Under the pieces are notes generated by a model. It ran no database searches. It was not told where the DNA came from and saw only the letters and a list, made by a program, of their open reading frames with translations. Shown here in pieces: positions 16,341-25,134 of a DNA stretch of 64,000 bases. This DNA comes from Natrinema halophilum (GTDB taxonomy: Archaea; Halobacteriota; Halobacteria; Halobacteriales; Natrialbaceae). Positions within the stretch are counted from its first letter, which is position 1. Each line of letters begins with the position of its first letter. A program made the position numbers and the translations under genes. The stretch is from the NCBI RefSeq assembly GCF_013402815.2, contig NZ_CP058601.1, forward strand, positions 4,154,001 through 4,218,000, read 5' to 3'.

Positions 16341-16793
16341 TTAAAAGTACTCTTCGTGGACCGCGAGTCCCTCGTCTTCGAGAATTGGCCCGTCCACGGT
16401 CGTCGACGCGTCGGCCCGGTCAACGACTTCCGCGCTGGGGATCTCGATCACGCCGTCGTCTCGAATCGACGCGAGTGACTCGACGGAGACGCTGTAGACG
16501 ACCCGATCGAGTCCCGCGTAGACGATAGCGCTCGTACACATCGGGCACGGTTCCGTGCTGGTATACATCGTACACGCCTCGCGCTCGGCCTGCTCGAGTT
16601 CGCTCGCGGCCCATCGAGCCAGTTTGAACTCCGGATGGGCGGCCACGTCGTCGTCGGTCAGGGTTGTGTTCTCGGCCGTCCGGACGACCGTATCGTCGAT
16701 CACGAGCAGCGACCCGAACGGTGTGTTTCCGTTTTCGACCGCCGCCTTCGACAGATCGACCGCCTGGCGAACGTAGGACTCGTCTGTCTCCAT
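16341..16793 (-). CDS. Nucleoside/base deaminase (CDA superfamily, zinc)
   Basis: The 150-residue protein has the two zinc motifs of cytidine deaminase-like enzymes: AAHPEFKLAR (His-x-Glu) at about 55-64 and TEPCPMCTSAIVYAG (PCxxC) at about 86-100, in the order and spacing of guanine/tRNA-type deaminases. The N-terminal PFGSLLV substrate-loop motif is also present. The likely reaction is deamination of a free base or nucleoside such as guanine or cytosine; the substrate is not certain. I took ATG 16793 (METDESYVRQAV). It converges with cofG. Confidence 0.82.
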   Translation of the reverse strand: METDESYVRQAVDLSKAAVENGNTPFGSLLVIDDTVVRTAENTTLTDDDVAAHPEFKLARWAASELEQAEREACTMYTSTEPCPMCTSAIVYAGLDRVVYSVSVESLASIRDDGVIEIPSAEVVDRADASTTVDGPILEDEGLAVHEEYF

Positions 16794-16889
16794 ACCCGGA
16801 CATTTCATCGCCAGCACTGAAACAATTCCTCTCCCGGTGACTCGAGTGGGATCGGCCAGCGACCTCGATCTCGCCGGTCGTCGGTGTGG

Positions 16890-17648
16890 CTACGAACAGG
16901 AGAAACCGCCGTCGATGACCAGGGCCTCGCCGGTGATCCAGTCGGCCTCGTCGCTCGCCAGGAACAACATCGCGTTGGCGATGTCCTCGGGCCGACCGAG
17001 TCGCTTGAGGGGATAGTGGCGGGCCATCTCCTCTTTGGTGGCCTCCCACTCCGCGTCGGTCTGGCCCTTCCGCGGCATCGGCGTGTCCGTCACGCCGGGA
17101 CAGACCGCGTTCGCCCGGATGCCGCTCGGACCGACCTCCGCCGCGACCGTGCGGGTGAAGTTGACGACTGCGCCTTTCGTCAGCGAATACGCGCCGAGCT
17201 GTGGTGCACCGATAACGCCGGCCAGCGACGCCGTATTCACGATCGCACCCGACCCCTGCTCCTTGAAGTGCGGAATGACCGCGTGGCAGCCGTTCCAGAC
17301 GCCCTTCACGTTCACGTCGATGAGCCGATCCCGCTTCGCCTCGTCGATGTCCTCGACCGCGGCGGGGCCGTGGCTGATGCCGGCGTTGTTGATCATGATA
17401 TCGAGGCCGAATTCGGCGGCCGCCTCGTCGACGGCCGCGTGAACCGCATCGGCGTCCTGAACGTCCAACTCGAGTGCAGTTCCGTCTCGTCCTGCATTTT
17501 CGACCTGCTCTATCGTCTCCTCGGCACCCTCGATGTCGATGTCGGCCGCGACGATCGTCGCACCCTCTTTGGCGAACAGTTTCGCAGCTTCTCGACCGAG
17601 ACCTGATCCGGCACCAGTGATAAACGCTGTCTTGCCTTCGAGTCGCAT
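16890..17648 (-). CDS. Short-chain dehydrogenase/reductase (FabG-like)
   Basis: The 252-residue classical SDR has MRLEGKTAFITGAGSGLG (TGxxxGxG at about 10-17), ADIDIEGAE following strand 2, NNAGISHG, the catalytic Ser in NTASLAGV, YSLTKGA (YxxxK) and the C-terminal ITGEALVIDGGFSC. An Asp at the end of strand 2 suggests NAD(H) preference. Substrate is unknown; 3-oxoacyl or glucose/polyol oxidation are both possible. A TATA box at 17671-17680 is placed for a leaderless message. Confidence 0.88.
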   Translation of the reverse strand: MRLEGKTAFITGAGSGLGREAAKLFAKEGATIVAADIDIEGAEETIEQVENAGRDGTALELDVQDADAVHAAVDEAAAEFGLDIMINNAGISHGPAAVEDIDEAKRDRLIDVNVKGVWNGCHAVIPHFKEQGSGAIVNTASLAGVIGAPQLGAYSLTKGAVVNFTRTVAAEVGPSGIRANAVCPGVTDTPMPRKGQTDAEWEATKEEMARHYPLKRLGRPEDIANAMLFLASDEADWITGEALVIDGGFSCS

Positions 17649-17670
17649 ACTCAAATGCTATTTCGACGCA

Positions 17671-17680
17671 ATATAAACTA
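17671..17680 (-). promoter_or_regulatory. TATA box for the SDR gene
   Basis: The minus-strand sequence TAGTTTATAT is centred about 27 bp before the ATG at 17648, consistent with leaderless transcription. Confidence 0.55.
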
Positions 17681-17759
17681 TTTCACACCGGAACCCGTCC
17701 GTTCGTCGCCACGGCCGTCAAAGCCAGTCGTCTGATGGCAAGACGCTGTCCGGCAGTGC

Positions 17760-19148
17760 TCAGTCGTCTGCAGGAGCAGTCCGTGCCTCGCGCGCATCCT
17801 GTTCCTCGCGTGTGAGAAGCGGCGTTCCGTCCGCTTTCGGGCCGAGTTGGGGGCCGAGAGGTGACTCGCCGGGATCGATGACACGGCGGTTCTCGTAGTC
17901 GGTCGACCGTTCGACGGGAATGCGGCCGATCGAACTCACGAGGTCGACGTAGTCGGCGAACGAGCGATACTCGCCGAACTCTCCGCCCGCACGCTTGGTG
18001 ATCTCCTCGGAGAGGATCGTTCCCATGAAGTCGTCAGCGCCGCAGGAGAGCATTTTGAGCCCCTGCTGGTCGCCGTATTTGACCCAGGACGACTGGATGT
18101 GATCGATGTTGTCGAGGAAGAGCCGCGAGACGGCGATCATCAATTCGTCCTCGTCGGTGCTCGCACCGCCGGAAACCACGTCGTGTTCGTAAAGCGGCGT
18201 ATTCTGATGGATGAACGAGAGGGGAACGAACTCCGTGATCGTCCCCGTCCGATCTTGCAGATCGCGAACGCGCTTTAAGTGAATCGCCCGGTGGGCCTCG
18301 TTTTCGACGTGACCGTACATGATCGTCGCCGTCATTCCGAGACCGACAGTCGCAGCGGCCTCCATGGCCTCGAGCCAGCCGTCGGTGTCGATTTTCCCGG
18401 GACAGATCACGTCCCGGACTTCGTCGACGAGGATCTCGGCGGCCGTTCCGGGGACCGTATCGAGTCCAGCGTCTCGCAACCGTCGGTAGATTTCCTCGTA
18501 GGACCAGTCGGTTCCGCGGCGGGCGTGATACGCCTCTTCAGGGGTCATCGAGTGGACGTGAACCCCGTCGACGTCCATCGCCGCCATCTGTTCGGTGTAC
18601 GTGCCGGGGCTGGTCTCGTAAAGTTCAGGGGATTTGTAGTTGACTTCCTTCGGGTTTGGATGGGCTTCGAGGATCTCCCGGTGGTCGTCGTCGAGCGCGA
18701 ACGCGGGGTGGAGACCGGAGACAGACGTCACCTCGTATATACCTCGCTCGACGGCGTCGGCGACTATCTCTCGGGATTCATCCGGCGTTTTCGTAAAGCC
18801 TGCCGTCTCTATTTCCGTCTCTCGCTCGAAGGTATGTGCAGCATCCTTGAAATTACAGAAGAGACAACCTACGTTGCAGGCGGTCGTGACGTTGTTGTTC
18901 AGGTTCGCTATGAAGGTGACCTCTTCGCCGACGGTCTCCGCGCGACGGCGGTCTGCCGCCTCGAGGACGCGTTCCTTTCGCGTCCGGTCGATCCCTCCGC
19001 TGTCCGTTCCCGTCGTGAGTAACTCGATTGCGTCGTCGACCGTCAATCGGTCGCCGTCGCGCGCCTTTGCCAGTGCGTTCTCGAAGGACTGGTCGGTCTC
19101 GGGAACGTGTTCGAACGTGAGGTCTGCCTCGGTCACCGGTCGATCCAT
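17760..19148 (-). CDS. cofH: FO synthase subunit 2 (radical SAM)
   Basis: The 462-residue protein has the radical-SAM motif CNVGCLFCNF (CxxxCxxC) at about 92-101, after VTFIANLNNNVTTA. EVTSVSGLHPAF and FVPLSFIHQNTPLY follow, and the CofH-like HIQSSWVKYGDQQG comes near the C-terminus. It supplies the tyrosine-derived partner in FO formation with CofG. The ATG at 19148 gives the standard start MDRPVTEADLTF. Just upstream the frame stays open through an 18-bp repeat, which I regard as untranslated. cofC and cofG lie 1.5-5 kb away. Confidence 0.93.
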   Translation of the reverse strand: MDRPVTEADLTFEHVPETDQSFENALAKARDGDRLTVDDAIELLTTGTDSGGIDRTRKERVLEAADRRRAETVGEEVTFIANLNNNVTTACNVGCLFCNFKDAAHTFERETEIETAGFTKTPDESREIVADAVERGIYEVTSVSGLHPAFALDDDHREILEAHPNPKEVNYKSPELYETSPGTYTEQMAAMDVDGVHVHSMTPEEAYHARRGTDWSYEEIYRRLRDAGLDTVPGTAAEILVDEVRDVICPGKIDTDGWLEAMEAAATVGLGMTATIMYGHVENEAHRAIHLKRVRDLQDRTGTITEFVPLSFIHQNTPLYEHDVVSGGASTDEDELMIAVSRLFLDNIDHIQSSWVKYGDQQGLKMLSCGADDFMGTILSEEITKRAGGEFGEYRSFADYVDLVSSIGRIPVERSTDYENRRVIDPGESPLGPQLGPKADGTPLLTREEQDAREARTAPADD

Positions 19149-19240
19149 TGAACGAACGATACCAGTACAGTGAGAAAAGCGTGATGGATTTGCGAGTCCG
19201 ACACCGAGGTATTTGCCAGTCAGCCACACATGAATTTGGC

Positions 19241-19290
19241 GAACCGACACACAATTGGGAACCGACACACAATTGGGAACCGACACACAA
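19241..19290. repeat. 18-bp direct repeat upstream of cofH
   Basis: CGACACACAATTGGGAAC begins at 19245 and 19263, and a partial third copy begins at 19281. The repeat lies 93-142 bp upstream of the cofH ATG, in the region where its promoter should be. Confidence 0.88.
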
Positions 19291-19417
19291 ATTTGTGGGT
19301 CTGGCGAGGAGATCATTCCGAGCGACAGAAACTGAATCGTCGGGACGACGCCTTTGCTTTCGTTCGAAGTGACGCGCCTCGATCGGAAGATGGCGGTTTC
19401 GATGCTTGGTACTCGGA

Positions 19418-20419
19418 CTATTCCGTTCCCGCGGTCGGCCACTCTCGGACGTCAGATTCGACGAGGGCGAGCAACAGTCGTCGTCGCTGGCTCAGGTCCG
19501 CGACCGATTCAGTAAACTCTTCGTCGGAAACGGTGGGAACTCCAGCGTCGCGAATCGATTCGAGAGACGGCGCGGGCGGAGATCGATCAGCGGGTTCGAT
19601 GAACGCTTCGTGGAGCGTCTCGAGATAACTGTGGACGCTCGCCCGTGCGTTTTTCACGATCGTATCGCTTGGCCGGTCGGGTTCGGAAACGCCGAACCGA
19701 AGCAGCGCAAGCGCGTCGTCGAGAATCGCGATGCTCGTCACTGGTGCTCGTTCGGGCTGTCCAGTGTGGAAGTAGTGGAGAATCGGATACGCCTTGTGAT
19801 TCTCCGTGAGTACGTTCAACTGCGTGGTGAGGCTGTTCAGGGGGACGTCGAGGCCGCGAAATTCGTCGCCGTTCCAGCTCGCCCGGAGGATTTCGTCGCT
19901 CCGCGTTCCGAGACCGCTTACGCTGCTCGCGAACGACCGTTTCTGCGTCACGGCGTCGAGAACGGAGAGGACGTATGTCACGCTCAGCGTGACAAACAAC
20001 ATCCCGCTGGCCGTCGCGAACGTCGTTGCGAGTTGCCAGATGCCGTCTCGCGGGGCGAAATCACCGTTACCCAGCGTGAATATCGTATACCCGGTGAAGT
20101 AGATCCGGTCCAGCCAGGAGATCGGACCGCCGTCGATCGTATCGGTGAGGGGGTATTCGGCGCTCGCGAAGATCAGCGTCCAGCCACCCCACAAGAGGAC
20201 GATCCAGACGGCGAGGCCGATCACGAGTACAATCGGTCCTGAGAGGGTGAGCAGCGCCGAATTTCGACTTCCGATTCGTCGAATTCCGCGCCACGTCCAC
20301 GACATCAGCCGCGACGTGAGCGGCCCTGCACCTCCTTCGACCCAGAGCGTCGTCCACACGAGATCCACGACGACGAGAGCGAGAAGCCCCATCCCGAGAG
20401 CGAATGCTCCAATACCCAT
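19418..20419 (-). CDS. Two-helix ion channel (Ion_trans_2-like)
   Basis: The 333-residue protein has an N-terminal helix (MGIGAFALGMGLLALVVVDL), an outer helix (IVLVIGLAVWIVLLWGGWTL at about 62-81), a pore loop with FTGYTIFTLGNGDFAP near 110-125, and an inner helix (LATTFATASGMLFVTLSVTY). The filter is TLGNGD rather than the potassium-selective TVGYGD. A soluble domain of about 170 residues follows, rich in helices. It is clearly a channel of the two-TM class; ion selectivity is uncertain. The ATG at 20419 removes an unlikely N-terminal extension. Confidence 0.8.
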   Translation of the reverse strand: MGIGAFALGMGLLALVVVDLVWTTLWVEGGAGPLTSRLMSWTWRGIRRIGSRNSALLTLSGPIVLVIGLAVWIVLLWGGWTLIFASAEYPLTDTIDGGPISWLDRIYFTGYTIFTLGNGDFAPRDGIWQLATTFATASGMLFVTLSVTYVLSVLDAVTQKRSFASSVSGLGTRSDEILRASWNGDEFRGLDVPLNSLTTQLNVLTENHKAYPILHYFHTGQPERAPVTSIAILDDALALLRFGVSEPDRPSDTIVKNARASVHSYLETLHEAFIEPADRSPPAPSLESIRDAGVPTVSDEEFTESVADLSQRRRLLLALVESDVREWPTAGTE

Positions 20420-20844
20420 GTTACAACCACCTCGGAACTGTCCGTGTTCCTGGTTCTTCGATGCCGCCGGCCATCGAGTAATCGACCGGAACATGCGTGC
20501 CGTTCCGGTCCAAAATCAGTGGACTCACGTCTCCGTATTCGGTCTCGGGCCGGAAAGGTCTCCGTCCGGATCACCGTCGCTCCGGAGACGTCCCGACCGG
20601 TACGATCGGTGACTGCTCACGTCACCGACGAGGAATCCCTGGCGGAGTCGTTAGGAGAGGACGCAACGGAACTGCTCGAGGCCGTCGACGACGGCTGAGT
20701 GAACGACTCGACGAGCCGGTTTGCGGCCGAGGGAGTCACATCGACGGGCAGCGGGACCAAACTGGATATTGAAACCTTCTTACGGTCCCGCCACGGCAAC
20801 TGAGGTATGAACTGCGGCGCCGAATTCGTTTCGGGGTGTCTCGC
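20420..20844. other. Intergenic region with a weak possible small reading frame
   Basis: No confident gene is seen in these 425 bp. On the plus strand, about 45 codons ending at 20698 have haloarchaeal codon usage and an acidic tail (TDEESLAESLGEDATELLEA), but no good start codon precedes them. They may be the end of a decayed gene. The right end carries the purC promoter region. Confidence 0.35.
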
Positions 20845-21864
20845 GTGACGAGCGTCAAAGAATTCCGCATCGAAACGGAAGCGACCGCCGAGGACCTCGG
20901 TCGCGGCTCGTTCGTCTTCACCGACGATTACTCGGTCTTCGACTGGGGAAAGATGCCCGATCAGATCCCGCAGAAAGGTGCGAGCCTCTGTACGATGGGC
21001 GCGTTCAACTTCGAACTGCTCGAAGCTGACGGCGTTCCGACCCATTATCGGGGCATTGTCGAAAACGGGGACGTCGTCGGCCTCGAAGACGCGTCCCATC
21101 CGCCGTGGGAGATGGCGATCGACCTCACACAAGTGCCCGACCTGCCCCACGAGGGGCGGGAGTATGACTACGACCACTACCACGACGCGGCCGGCGAAAA
21201 CTACCTGATTCCACTCGAAATCGTCTTTCGCAACCGCGTCCCCGTGGGCTCGAGTCTGCGACACCGGACCGAACCCGCCGATCACGGCCTCGGGTTCGAC
21301 GAGTGGCCGGACGAGGCCGTCGATCTGGACGATCCGATCGTCGAATTCTCGACGAAGTACGAGGAAGGCGACCGCTACCTCGAACGCGACGAGGCGGATT
21401 TCATCGCGGGTGCGGCCGCCGTCGACGACCTCGCGTCGGTCGCCCGCGAGGTGAATCGGATCGTTACCGAACAGGCGGATTCGGCCGGATTGGTCCACGA
21501 GGATGGGAAGATCGAGTGCCTGTACTATGGGGGCGAGATCCGCGTTGCCGACGTCGTCGGTACCTTCGACGAGAACCGATTCAGCTACGAAGGGACCCAG
21601 CTCTCGAAGGAAGTGCTCCGCCAGTATCACAAACGAACCCAGCCCGAATGGGTGCAAGCCGTCGAAGCCGCGAAGGCCGAGGCGAAACGGGATAACATCG
21701 CCGACTGGAAATCACTCTGCAGTGTCGATCCCGAACCGCTCGAGGAGAATATCCTCGATACCGCCCGCGATATGTACTGCGCCGGGGCAAACGCCTACAC
21801 TGGTCGGGAGTTTTTCGACGCGCCGCCGCTCTCGAGTGCGATCGGGGCGGTTCGGCGGTTGTAA
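20845..21864 (+). CDS. purC: SAICAR synthetase, purine biosynthesis
   Basis: The 339-residue protein ligates aspartate to CAIR in de novo IMP synthesis. It reads [20 protein letters not shown], the ATP-grasp-like [46 protein letters not shown] (about 128-141) and [20 protein letters not shown] with metal and ATP ligands. Length matches the long archaeal PurC form. I preferred the GTG at 20845 (VTSVKEF); a GTG at 20836 adds three residues. Other purine genes, purS and purQ, are 6 kb downstream. Confidence 0.92.
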   Translation: MTSVKEFRIETEATAEDLGRGSFVFTDDYSVFDWGKMPDQIPQKGASLCTMGAFNFELLEADGVPTHYRGIVENGDVVGLEDASHPPWEMAIDLTQVPDLPHEGREYDYDHYHDAAGENYLIPLEIVFRNRVPVGSSLRHRTEPADHGLGFDEWPDEAVDLDDPIVEFSTKYEEGDRYLERDEADFIAGAAAVDDLASVAREVNRIVTEQADSAGLVHEDGKIECLYYGGEIRVADVVGTFDENRFSYEGTQLSKEVLRQYHKRTQPEWVQAVEAAKAEAKRDNIADWKSLCSVDPEPLEENILDTARDMYCAGANAYTGREFFDAPPLSSAIGAVRRL

Positions 21865-22044
21865 CCGTGATTCGCGGGCACTGGGCGCCGTTCCGCGGCT
21901 GCAGTCGGATCGAAGGCGTCGATAGGGTAGCCGGCAATATGCGAATCGCCATCGCCTTCATCTGGTTATTGGTATCGTTTCACAACCCAGCCGGAACAAA
22001 GTAACCCTCATATGGCGGGGTAACTCACATTCGAGCGAGCCACA

Positions 22045-22254
22045 ATGACACTCGCTATCGCCAGTGGGATCGCAACTGACGTCGTCCTGTTTACCTTCAC
22101 TACCGGAATCGCAGCCGTCGCGAGCGGCGTACTCGGGCTTATCGTTCTCGCGATGCTCGGTCTTACCGCCGCATCGGCGTTCTCCCCGGAGTGGTCCGGA
22201 CAGAGTGACGCGACGGCACCTGCCTCGAGCACTCCCGAACCGAGCGACGACTGA
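22045..22254 (+). CDS. Small hydrophobic membrane protein
   Basis: The 69-residue protein is one long hydrophobic stretch (about 8-47) that could form one or two helices, followed by a Ser/Thr/Pro/Asp-rich tail (SGQSDATAPASSTPEPSDD). No family is recognised with confidence. It lies between purC and the MoaD-like gene on the same strand, with 83 bp to the latter. Confidence 0.5.
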   Translation: MTLAIASGIATDVVLFTFTTGIAAVASGVLGLIVLAMLGLTAASAFSPEWSGQSDATAPASSTPEPSDD

Positions 22255-22337
22255 GATTCCCGCCTCGATAGATACGGTTGCGGCCGAAACCCCGATTTCT
22301 CGGTCGATATTTGTGTCAGGGCGATCCAGTAGAGACT

Positions 22338-22610
22338 ATGACGACCACGGTCACGGTTTTCGGACCGCTGCGGAGCGCAACGGGTGGGAAGACTATCTCC
22401 CTCGAGTGGTCGGGCGGAACGGTCGCCGATGCCATCGCAGCACTCGTCGATGCGTACCCACGAGCAGAGTCGCACCTCTACGCCGACGATGAAATTCGGC
22501 CGAGCGTCAGGGTTTCCGTGGATGGCGATCGCGCTGGGTTTGCTGATCGGGTTCCCGAGGACGCGTCACTGATGGTAGTACCCGCGATTCAGGGCGGTTC
22601 TGAGGAGTAG
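22338..22610 (+). CDS. MoaD/SAMP-type beta-grasp small modifier protein
   Basis: The 90-residue protein has the beta-grasp order of MoaD/ThiS/SAMP: MTTTVTVFGPLRSATGGKTI, DAIAALVDAYP, RVSVDGDRAG and DASLMVVPAIQGG. In functional sulfur carriers and small archaeal modifiers the chain ends in Gly-Gly. Here three residues (SEE) follow the diglycine, so activation would need trimming or the protein may act differently. The ATG at 22338 gives a family-like start. MoaB is encoded 16 kb upstream, but no E1-like gene is in the window. Confidence 0.8.
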   Translation: MTTTVTVFGPLRSATGGKTISLEWSGGTVADAIAALVDAYPRAESHLYADDEIRPSVRVSVDGDRAGFADRVPEDASLMVVPAIQGGSEE

Positions 22611-22738
22611 GTGGACGGTCGATCAGACTGCAGAATAACTGGAAACCCGTGAGAATCTCACCGTCGGTTTCCGTCACGACCCGTTCCGACGCGCTCCCGG
22701 TCACCGCACCGGGTAAATTCGTTCGTCCCGATCCATGA

Positions 22739-23497
22739 TCACAGCTTCTCGTTTTTGAACTCCTCATCGTTCGCTACTCGTTTCCTCGCGTCCCGTACGA
22801 CGTTGCTACTCGGCATTCCTCGGTTCTGTGGCGCATTTTTATCCGTGCCCGGGGCGGATAGTTTGGAGATGGACCAAACCACGGCGATTACGAATAATAC
22901 TCCAACCGTCGTCGCACTCGAGACCAAGCGGGACGTATCGTTAGCGAGATTGTACAGGCCGCCAAAGAGAAATAGAATAGAACCCATTACGCAATAGACT
23001 GAGAGAGTATACGTCATCGTCTTGTATTGGATCCGGCTCGCGTTGTGTTGGACACTCTTCTCTAGCCCCTCTATCAGGTTGATTCGCCACTGTTCGGTGA
23101 CTGCGCCCGACTTTATATCGGCAATAAACCCATCGAACTCTTCGTCTTTGAACCCGTCGTAATAGTCGCCGACGTCGCGGGTCAAGACTGCGAGTATAAG
23201 TGAGGCCAGTAAACTCACGACGCCGAAAACGATCGCCGGTTCGGATAAAAATGGCTTGTAGTATGCGATAACGTCGGCTCCCGAACTCTGAGAGGGTGGG
23301 ACGGGGAGGCCAACATACGGGGAAACTACGGCAACGAGCGAGGCGATCCCCGAAGCACCGGTGATGAGTGTGAACAAACTCGCTGCTTTCGCATCGATGT
23401 ATTCGACGGATTCGATCTGACTCGAGAGTTGCCGCTCTCTCGCTTCCAGCATATGTTCTTGAATTTTTACATCATCTGAGTTGTGTGAATCGCTCAT
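22739..23497 (-). CDS. Four-helix membrane protein resembling Pycsar-type TM effectors
   Basis: The 252-residue protein has a soluble helical N-terminus ending LSSQIESVEYIDAKAASLF, a first helix pair (about 45-70 and 95-115), a cytosolic helical loop containing W-R-I-N-L and HNASRIQYKTMTY, and a second helix pair (about 168-190 and 203-221). The IDxKA motif just before TM1 and the N...K motif before TM3 recall the PycTM-like effectors of cyclic-pyrimidine defence. The gene is visibly less GC-rich than its neighbours, suggesting transfer. No cyclase is adjacent, so the role is unproven. Confidence 0.55.
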   Translation of the reverse strand: MSDSHNSDDVKIQEHMLEARERQLSSQIESVEYIDAKAASLFTLITGASGIASLVAVVSPYVGLPVPPSQSSGADVIAYYKPFLSEPAIVFGVVSLLASLILAVLTRDVGDYYDGFKDEEFDGFIADIKSGAVTEQWRINLIEGLEKSVQHNASRIQYKTMTYTLSVYCVMGSILFLFGGLYNLANDTSRLVSSATTVGVLFVIAVVWSISKLSAPGTDKNAPQNRGMPSSNVVRDARKRVANDEEFKNEKL

Positions 23498-23637
23498 CGC
23501 GTGTGGGCCCACCACCCACCGTTGATAATAGCTTTTGGAAAGATATAGCGTCATCGACGTATCATAGTTCCGTTTCGAGCGGGACACTGTCCAATGCGTT
23601 CTCTGCCGCAATAGTCGAGTAAATATCGCGGTTCGAG

Positions 23638-24945
23638 CTACAGATCGTACTGGTCGCACACCAGATGAGCGATGCCGCGGTCCTCGAGGTCGGCTATCGG
23701 CGCGAGCATGTCCAGTTGAACGACGCCGGGAAGCCGACCGATCTGTACGCCCCCGGTGAACGTACAGCGGGAGCGGACTTCGCCTTCGCTCATATCGAGC
23801 AGTTTGGTCGTACGGTCGAATGCGTTCTGCGTGGCGTCGTTGATGGTCGCGCCCGTGCCGATTACCTGAATCGGCCCCATTTCGTCCTCGACCTCGACGC
23901 CGTGTTCGTCGCCGAGTTTACGGCCTGCTTCGCGTTCCTCGTCGCTGTAAGGTTTGCTGATGAACGGGAGATCTTCCGCAGGGGGGAGGAGAATCGGGCC
24001 GTCGAGTTCGAGGCCCTCGACGATTTCGACGTCCATCGTGACGGTACCGCTTACGTCGGTCGTATGTAGCGAGAGTTCGCCGTCGCCCTGGTTTGCGTGC
24101 AGGTCACCGACGTAGATTCCCGCACCGTCGATCTTGACGGGGCAGATCAGCGTCGCGCCCGGGCGCACCTGCGGAACGTCCATGTGACCGTCAGTTCGAG
24201 CATCGAGTTCGGCTTCGCTCTCGAGGCCGTACTCGTGTTCTGCTCCGATAAGGAACTGGCCGAAGTCACCCGCGTTGTGGGAGTCGGGCATCGTAACCGC
24301 CGGGGTCGTGCCGACGTTGCCGATAAACGGGCGCAACCGTCCCAGCGTGCCGGGCATTTCGCCAGGTTCGTACAGCAGGATGGGATGTTGTCGGGAGTTG
24401 TCCGGAATGTCCATCACTTCGTCGGCGGTTTCGGCGAGTTCGTGTGCACCGTCTTCGTCGAGCGTGATTCCGACGGTGCGGTCCTCATCGAAGGCGACGG
24501 TATACCCGTACTCGAAGCCGAACGAGGAGGCGTTTGCGCCGCAATCGGCGCATACGATCGCGTCCTCACCGGTCCCTTCCACAGTCGTCTCGGGCCACTC
24601 GGTTCCACACTCCGGACAACGGTGGTCGACGAACGGATCGTCGCCGAACGCGTTCTCTCGCTCGGCCATCGATCCGGTACTCGTCGCGAGGCTCGTCACC
24701 TCGACCTCGCGGATGTGGAGTGCGACGGCATCACCGACCGACGCGCCTTCGACGCGGATCGGCCTGGTCACCTCGTGGCCCCCACGGAACTCGGGTGTAA
24801 TCATCGGTCCCCAGCAGCCCGGCGGCGTATACGTCGTGATCGTCCCACCGTTCGCGACGGTTCCCGCCCATTGTTGATCGGGGCCGACGAGACCGAGCGT
24901 GTACTGGTCGACGAATAGCTCCTGTTGAATTCCTTGCTGTGACAT
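23638..24945 (-). CDS. Acetamidase/formamidase-family amidohydrolase
   Basis: The 435-residue protein matches the FmdA/AmdA family: TPPGCWGPMITPEFRGGHEV near the N-terminus, PHLGN-like IGNVGTTPAV, a PDSHNAGDFG metal-binding stretch, and ICPVKIDGAGIYVGDLHANQGDGE with conserved Asp/His. A zinc-ribbon insertion occupies about 100-132, with CPEC and CADC pairs. The expected reaction is hydrolysis of formamide or another small amide to ammonia and acid. ATG 24945 is used; the longer open frame upstream lacks family features. It stands alone, with no transporter adjacent. Confidence 0.85.
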   Translation of the reverse strand: MSQQGIQQELFVDQYTLGLVGPDQQWAGTVANGGTITTYTPPGCWGPMITPEFRGGHEVTRPIRVEGASVGDAVALHIREVEVTSLATSTGSMAERENAFGDDPFVDHRCPECGTEWPETTVEGTGEDAIVCADCGANASSFGFEYGYTVAFDEDRTVGITLDEDGAHELAETADEVMDIPDNSRQHPILLYEPGEMPGTLGRLRPFIGNVGTTPAVTMPDSHNAGDFGQFLIGAEHEYGLESEAELDARTDGHMDVPQVRPGATLICPVKIDGAGIYVGDLHANQGDGELSLHTTDVSGTVTMDVEIVEGLELDGPILLPPAEDLPFISKPYSDEEREAGRKLGDEHGVEVEDEMGPIQVIGTGATINDATQNAFDRTTKLLDMSEGEVRSRCTFTGGVQIGRLPGVVQLDMLAPIADLEDRGIAHLVCDQYDL

Positions 24946-25134
24946 GGCATACCAAGATACACCTGCAGCAGCGATAAGCGTACCGTTCGTTTGGTTTCCT
25001 AAAAACGGTGTTTCAGACATTTTAACGGGAGAAAACACGGTTTCCCACTCGAGCAGGCTGAGGAGTCCACCCACCGACGGACGATACGGCCGGAAAGTAT
25101 TCGTTAAAGTAGGTCTCGGTCCACCTGTTACCCG

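Noticed and set aside
20444-20698. 84-codon frame between the ion channel and purC
   Set aside because: Only its last 45 codons look protein-like and there is no suitable start; noted as a possible remnant instead of a gene.
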